Part shown: positions 58,143 through 61,723 of the stretch, in pieces | Numbering within the stretch: position 1 is the stretch's first letter | Layout: the number at the start of each line of letters is the position of its first letter | Assembly (NCBI GenBank): GCA_027943245.1 | Contig: JANDJZ010000003.1 | Location: 1-61,723, forward strand | Reading direction: 5' to 3' | Origin: Acanthamoeba sp. SK_2022b | Lineage: Eukaryota > Discosea > Longamoebia > Acanthamoebidae | DNA length: 61,723 bases | The notes under the pieces: model-generated | Database searches by the model: none | Seen by the model: only the letters and a program-made list of their open reading frames with translations | What the model was told of the DNA's origin: nothing | Translations under genes and position numbers: made by a program

Positions 58143-58358
58143 TTAACGTTCCCGCCCCGAAATTCGCAACACCACCCCCACCAGCAGCAACGCAGCCCCC
58201 GAGGCATAGAGCGGGAACCAGCGCGTCCACCAGAGCGGGGAAAATAGCGGGGTGCTATTGGGATCTGCAGGCGCGTAGCCGCTATAGGTATTCAGACCGG
58301 CGGCGATGGCGAGCATCGCCAGGCCGATAAAAAGCAGCAGGTTCGAGACGGTTGTCAT
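58143..58358 (-). CDS. Small inner-membrane protein of unknown function
   Basis: A 71-residue protein with two hydrophobic segments (about 5-24, NLLLFIGLAMLAIAAGLN, and about 48-66, PLYASGAALLLVGVVLRIS) separated by a loop with aromatic WWTRWFP. No family recognised. AAAGGA lies upstream of the ATG at 58356-58358. The 58359-58559 gap upstream holds only the speG terminator; the 58004-58142 stretch beyond its stop is AT-rich and shows no gene. Confidence 0.7.
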   Translation of the reverse strand: MTTVSNLLLFIGLAMLAIAAGLNTYSGYAPADPNSTPLFSPLWWTRWFPLYASGAALLLVGVVLRISGRER

Positions 58359-58515
58359 GGCATTTTTCCTTTGTAGAGGCAGAGGGTAACTCTTACTATC
58401 AATATGAATTATTGTTCGATTAATTATCTCGGCTGAATATTATTTATTTCCGCATTCATCAGGCTATTTCCTGACGATAAAGAGCATCCCTCAATACTAG
58501 CCTCTTATTTCCCAA

Positions 58516-58545
58516 TAAAAAACCCGCCTGGGCGGGTTTTCTCTT
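58516..58545. terminator. Intrinsic terminator of speG
   Basis: Stem CCCGCC / GGCGGG with an A-run on the left and T-run on the right; it serves speG on the minus strand and is symmetrical enough to act both ways. Confidence 0.85.
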
Positions 58546-58559
58546 TTTCTCGCTAAGCG

Positions 58560-59111
58560 TCACTTCACCAGCGGCTTATCATTGGGCGTTTTGAACTTCG
58601 CCAGATATTGCGGCTGGAAGATGCACATGCGCAGCACGGTGCGGTATTCGCCGTTGACGAAGAACTCGTCGATCAGCTCGCCTTCCACGTTGAAGCCCAG
58701 CTTGCTGTAGATGTGGATCGCCTTCGGGTTCTCCTTGTCGACGATCAGGTACAGTTTGTACAGGTTCAGCACCGAGAAGCCGTAGTCCATCGCCAGCCGG
58801 GCGGCGGTGCTGGCGTAGCCTTTGCCCTGGTGGGCAGGATCGATGATGATCTGGAATTCTGCGCGGCGGTGGATGTGATCGATCTCCACCAGCTCCACCA
58901 GGCCGACCTTGGCGCCTTCGTGCTCGATGATAAAGCGGCGTTCGCTCTGATCGTGGATGTGTTTGTCGTAGAGATCGGAAAGCTCGACAAAGGCTTCGTA
59001 GGGTTCTTCAAACCAATAGCGCATAACGCTGGCGTTGTTGTCCATCTGGTGGACGAACGACAGATCGTCCCGTTCCAATGGGCGTAACCTGACGCTGGCA
59101 GTGCTGGACAT
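58560..59111 (-). CDS. speG: Spermidine N1-acetyltransferase SpeG
   Basis: A 183-residue GNAT enzyme that acetylates spermidine with acetyl-CoA to relieve polyamine toxicity. It contains the SpeG blocks [37 protein letters not shown], the acetyl-CoA loop [21 protein letters not shown] and [19 protein letters not shown]. The ATG at 59109-59111 has GGAG upstream and begins family similarity; the frame's 32-residue extension upstream is not supported. A single gene with its own terminator. Confidence 0.96.
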   Translation of the reverse strand: MSSTASVRLRPLERDDLSFVHQMDNNASVMRYWFEEPYEAFVELSDLYDKHIHDQSERRFIIEHEGAKVGLVELVEIDHIHRRAEFQIIIDPAHQGKGYASTAARLAMDYGFSVLNLYKLYLIVDKENPKAIHIYSKLGFNVEGELIDEFFVNGEYRTVLRMCIFQPQYLAKFKTPNDKPLVK

Positions 59112-59171
59112 GTGGGCTCCTCTGTGCCGTGAAATTGTGCAAAGTATAACTTCACAGAATGGATGAAGGCG

Positions 59172-59200
59172 AAAAAAAACGGCGCCGCACGGGCACCGTT
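59172..59200 (-). terminator. Intrinsic terminator of purMN
   Basis: Stem AACGGTGCC / GGCGCCGTT (one G-U pair) with a five-base loop, followed on the minus strand by eight Ts. It lies 25 bases past the purN stop. Confidence 0.88.
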
Positions 59201-59224
59201 TAGGCAAGGTTCAGGCTGCGCGCA

Positions 59225-59863
59225 TCAGTCGGCGGCGTGACCCTGCTCAGGCAGGCGTTCGCCGTCCAGCCAGGCGGCGCCATCGCGCATCGCCAGGCGG
59301 CCGTCGACGAACCAGCTCACTACCAGTGGATAGATCGTGTGTTCCTGGGTTTGAACCCGTTCAACCACGTCATCCTCTTCGTCGTCAGCGAAAATCGGCA
59401 CCTTGGCCTGCAAAATCACCGGGCCGCCGTCGAGCTGTTCGGTCACGAAGTGCACCGAGGTGCCGTGTTCGCTGTCGCCGTTGTCGATGGCCTGACGATG
59501 CGTATGCAGACCCGGGTATTTCGGCAGCAGGGAAGGGTGGATGTTCAGCATGCGGCCGGCATAGCGCTGCACGAACTGCGGGCTGAGGATGCGCATGTAG
59601 CCGGCCAGCACCACCAGATCGGGCTGGTACTGGTCGATGGCGTCCGCCAGCGCAGCGTCGAACGCCGCGCGATCGGCGAAAGCCTTGGCATCCAACGCCT
59701 GGGCGGCGATGCCGGCCGCCTCGGCGCGCTGCAGGCCATAAGCCTGCGCCTTGTTGCTGAACACCGCCACGATCTCGGCGGTGATGCGGCCCTGCTGGCA
59801 GGCGTCAATCAGCGCCTGGAGATTGCTCCCCTGGCCGGAGACCAACACCACGATCTTTTTCAT
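59225..59863 (-). CDS. purN: Phosphoribosylglycinamide formyltransferase PurN
   Basis: A 212-residue enzyme for the third step of de novo purine synthesis, transferring formyl from 10-formyl-THF to GAR. Landmarks are VLVSGQGSNLQALIDA at the N-terminus, VVLAGYMRILSPQFV, and the catalytic segment LNIHPSLLPKYPGLHTHRQA with Asn, His, and the later Asp in EQLDGGPVILQ. The start ATG overlaps the purM stop by one base (TGATG), giving coupled translation. Confidence 0.97.
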   Translation of the reverse strand: MKKIVVLVSGQGSNLQALIDACQQGRITAEIVAVFSNKAQAYGLQRAEAAGIAAQALDAKAFADRAAFDAALADAIDQYQPDLVVLAGYMRILSPQFVQRYAGRMLNIHPSLLPKYPGLHTHRQAIDNGDSEHGTSVHFVTEQLDGGPVILQAKVPIFADDEEDDVVERVQTQEHTIYPLVVSWFVDGRLAMRDGAAWLDGERLPEQGHAAD

Positions 59864-60900
59864 CAGTTGATGACCACTTGTTGTTCGTCGGAAGAGGCGG
59901 TCAGTTTACCGATTTTCCACGCTTTTTCACCTGCTGCGGTCAGCAGCGCGATGGCCGCTTCCACTTCGGCTTCCGGCAGGGCGATGACCATGCCTACGCC
60001 GCAGTTGAAGGTGCGGTACATTTCATGACGGCTGACGTTACCGGCCTGCTGCAGCCAGGTGAACACCGCCGGCCACTGCCAGCTGGCTTCGTCGATCACC
60101 GCCTGCATGCCTTCCGGCAGCACGCGTGGAATGTTTTCCCAGAAGCCGCCGCCGGTGAGGTGAGCGATGGCGTGGACGTCCGCCTTCTCGATCAGCTCCA
60201 GCACGGACTTCACGTAAATCTTGGTCGGCGCCAGCAGGTGGTCGGCCAGCGGTTTGCCTTCCAGCTGGGTAGCGGTCGGATCGGTGTTGCTCACTTCCAG
60301 GATTTTACGCACCAGCGAGTAGCCGTTGGAGTGCGGGCCGGAAGCGCCCAGGGCGATCAGCGCGTCGCCGGACTGCACTTTGCTGCCGTCGATGATCTCG
60401 GATTTTTCGACCACGCCGACGCAGAAACCGGCCACGTCGTAATCTTCGCCGTGGTACATGCCCGGCATTTCAGCGGTTTCGCCGCCCACCAGCGCACAGC
60501 CGGACTGTTTGCAGCCTTCGGCGATGCCGGTGATCACGCTGGCCGCGGTGTCCACATCCAGCTTGCCGGTCGCGTAGTAGTCGAGGAAGAACAGCGGCTC
60601 GGCGCCCTGAACCACCAGATCGTTGACGCACATCGCCACCAGATCGATGCCGATGGTGTCGTGGCGTTTCAGATCCATCGCCAGACGCAGCTTGGTGCCC
60701 ACGCCGTCGGTACCGGAAACCAGCACCGGCTCGCGGTATTTCTGCGGCAACGCACACAGGGCGCCAAACCCGCCCAGACCGCCCATCACTTCCGGGCGAC
60801 GGGTCTGTTTAACTACACCTTTGATGCGATCTACCAATGCGTTGCCTGCATCGATATCGACACCTGCGTCTTTATAGCTGAGAGAGGTTTTGTCGGTCAC
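59863..60900 (-). CDS. purM: Phosphoribosylaminoimidazole synthetase PurM
   Basis: A 345-residue AIR synthetase that closes FGAM to AIR with ATP. Conserved blocks include [70 protein letters not shown] and [16 protein letters not shown]. The start is the GTG at 60898-60900 ([15 protein letters not shown]), as in E. coli, with GTGGGGAA upstream; the frame extends to 61035 but runs over the PurR box. It is first gene of purMN and divergent from upp. Confidence 0.96.
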   Translation of the reverse strand: MTDKTSLSYKDAGVDIDAGNALVDRIKGVVKQTRRPEVMGGLGGFGALCALPQKYREPVLVSGTDGVGTKLRLAMDLKRHDTIGIDLVAMCVNDLVVQGAEPLFFLDYYATGKLDVDTAASVITGIAEGCKQSGCALVGGETAEMPGMYHGEDYDVAGFCVGVVEKSEIIDGSKVQSGDALIALGASGPHSNGYSLVRKILEVSNTDPTATQLEGKPLADHLLAPTKIYVKSVLELIEKADVHAIAHLTGGGFWENIPRVLPEGMQAVIDEASWQWPAVFTWLQQAGNVSRHEMYRTFNCGVGMVIALPEAEVEAAIALLTAAGEKAWKIGKLTASSDEQQVVIN

Positions 60901-60986
60901 TGCGCGATTCCCCACGACGGTTTGCGGTTTGAAAACTGTGCTTCCGATGTTGATTCCGGAATAAGGCGCGGCAATTCTAACAGCGC

Positions 60987-61002
60987 AGGCAAACGTTTGC
61001 GA
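60987..61002 (-). promoter_or_regulatory. PurR operator upstream of purM
   Basis: AGGCAAACGTTTGCGA has the perfect PurR core GCAAACGTTTGC (60989-61000), about 90 bases upstream of the purM start. On the minus strand an AT-rich -10-like TATAGA lies near 61034-61039. Repression of purMN by PurR with hypoxanthine or guanine is expected. Confidence 0.85.
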
Positions 61003-61105
61003 GCGGCTTGTGAACCGGCTCCGCTTTTTCGTCATCTATACTGATATTCAAACTTTTGTTGATCCCGATCGGGCTATTGTGGGTGGCGCGGCGAAAAAAA
61101 GGAGG

Positions 61106-61111
61106 TATAAT
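61106..61111 (+). promoter_or_regulatory. -10 element of upp
   Basis: TATAAT at 61106-61111 lies 45 bases upstream of the upp start codon. The -35 is poor (GTGGCG at 16-base spacing). The leader between it and upp contains a run of seven Ts (61120-61126), where transcript slippage or UTP-sensitive initiation could be looked for. Confidence 0.55.
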
Positions 61112-61155
61112 CCCGCGATTTTTTTGGCCGCAACCACCTTAATAGGAGAAAAATG

Positions 61156-61723
61156 ATGAAGATCGTTGAGGTGAAACACCCGCTGGTAAAACACAAGCTT
61201 GGCCTGATGCGCGAAAATGACATCAGCACCAAACGCTTCCGTGAGCTGGCCTCAGAAGTGGGTAGTTTACTGACCTATGAAGCGACCGCCGATCTGGAGA
61301 CGGAAAAAGTCACCATCGAAGGCTGGTGCGGGCCAGTTGAAGTGGATCAGATCAAAGGGAAAAAGATTACCGTAGTGCCGATCCTGCGCGCAGGCCTGGG
61401 CATGATGGAAGGGGTGCTGGAGCACGTGCCGAGCGCGCGCATCAGCGTGGTGGGCGTTTACCGCGACGAAGAAACCCTGGAGCCGGTGCCGTACTTCCAG
61501 AAGCTGGTTTCCAACATCGAAGAACGCATGGCGCTGGTCGTCGACCCGATGCTGGCCACCGGCGGTTCGATGATCGCCACTATCGATCTGCTGAAGAAAG
61601 CCGGCTGCCACAGCATCAAGGTGCTGGTCCTGGTGGCGGCGCCGGAAGGCATCGCCGCGCTGGAGAAAGCGCACCCGGACGTTGAGCTGTACACCGCCTC
61701 CATCGATCAGTGCCTGAACGACA
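61156..61723 (+). CDS. upp: Uracil phosphoribosyltransferase Upp (3' end outside the window)
   Basis: 189 codons are visible, starting [20 protein letters not shown]; the frame is open to the window edge. The enzyme makes UMP from uracil and PRPP in the salvage pathway. The PRPP-binding loop is [18 protein letters not shown] near residues 128-145. Two adjacent ATGs are possible (61153 and 61156). The second is chosen, with AGGAG at a seven-base spacing. It is divergent from purM across a 255-base shared regulatory region; uraA usually follows. Confidence 0.95.
   Translation, partial: MKIVEVKHPLVKHKLGLMRENDISTKRFRELASEVGSLLTYEATADLETEKVTIEGWCGPVEVDQIKGKKITVVPILRAGLGMMEGVLEHVPSARISVVGVYRDEETLEPVPYFQKLVSNIEERMALVVDPMLATGGSMIATIDLLKKAGCHSIKVLVLVAAPEGIAALEKAHPDVELYTASIDQCLND

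Overview
The window is chromosomal DNA of an enterobacterium, most probably Serratia (S. marcescens group). It is GC-rich with strong GC3 bias, so long antisense reading frames are common. Gene order also fits: srl operon, fbaB, rsp cluster, yegS-cyaR-yegQ-yegP, baeRS-mdtDCBA, yegD/alkA, dgcE, ppx-ppk, purMN/upp. Species assignment rests on recalled protein similarity and synteny, not on a search.

Layout. 1-4.7 kb: complete sorbitol (glucitol) PTS operon on the minus strand (srlA-E-B-D-gutM-srlR-gutQ; gutQ runs off the left edge) with a good CRP-type promoter. 4.8-5.8 kb: class I aldolase fbaB. 6.0-13.4 kb: rsp cluster (rspA, rspB, an extra ACS-type MFS transporter, ydfI, ydfJ, rspR), probably for catabolism of a hexonate or hexuronate such as D-mannonate. 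13.5-16.9 kb: lipid kinase yegS, the small RNA CyaR with its CRP-dependent promoter, tRNA hydroxylation gene yegQ/trhP, a full 127-bp ERIC element, and yegP. 17.2-17.8 kb: a vapBC toxin-antitoxin pair inserted between yegP and baeR. 17.8-28.8 kb: the mdtABCD-baeSR efflux and envelope-stress operon with overlapping genes. 29-34.7 kb: accessory metabolic genes, Hsp70-like yegD, an Ada-AraC-AlkA fusion and a YfeC-like protein. 34.9-44 kb: diguanylate cyclase dgcE, Mg transporter mgtE, yfgG, and the polyphosphate pair ppk-ppx. 44.3-49.0 kb: a PstC-PstA-PstB phosphate-type ABC transporter without PstS, preceded by a clear Pho box and divergent from ppk. 49.1-58 kb: a contact-dependent inhibition/two-partner secretion locus (cdiB, cdiA with a C-terminal deaminase-type domain, cdiI) behind a Fur-like box, followed by relics and an intact orphan immunity gene. 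58.1-61.7 kb: small membrane protein, speG, purN-purM with a PurR box, and the 5' part of upp.

The most unusual parts are the CDI tail and the pst locus. In the CDI tail, a 139-bp copy of the cdiA pretoxin region, a fragment of one immunity gene and an intact unrelated-looking immunity gene record past toxin-module exchange. The pst locus has large extra domains in both permeases, no binding protein and an altered ABC signature, and lies next to ppk/ppx. No tRNA, rRNA, CRISPR array, insertion sequence or prophage was seen.
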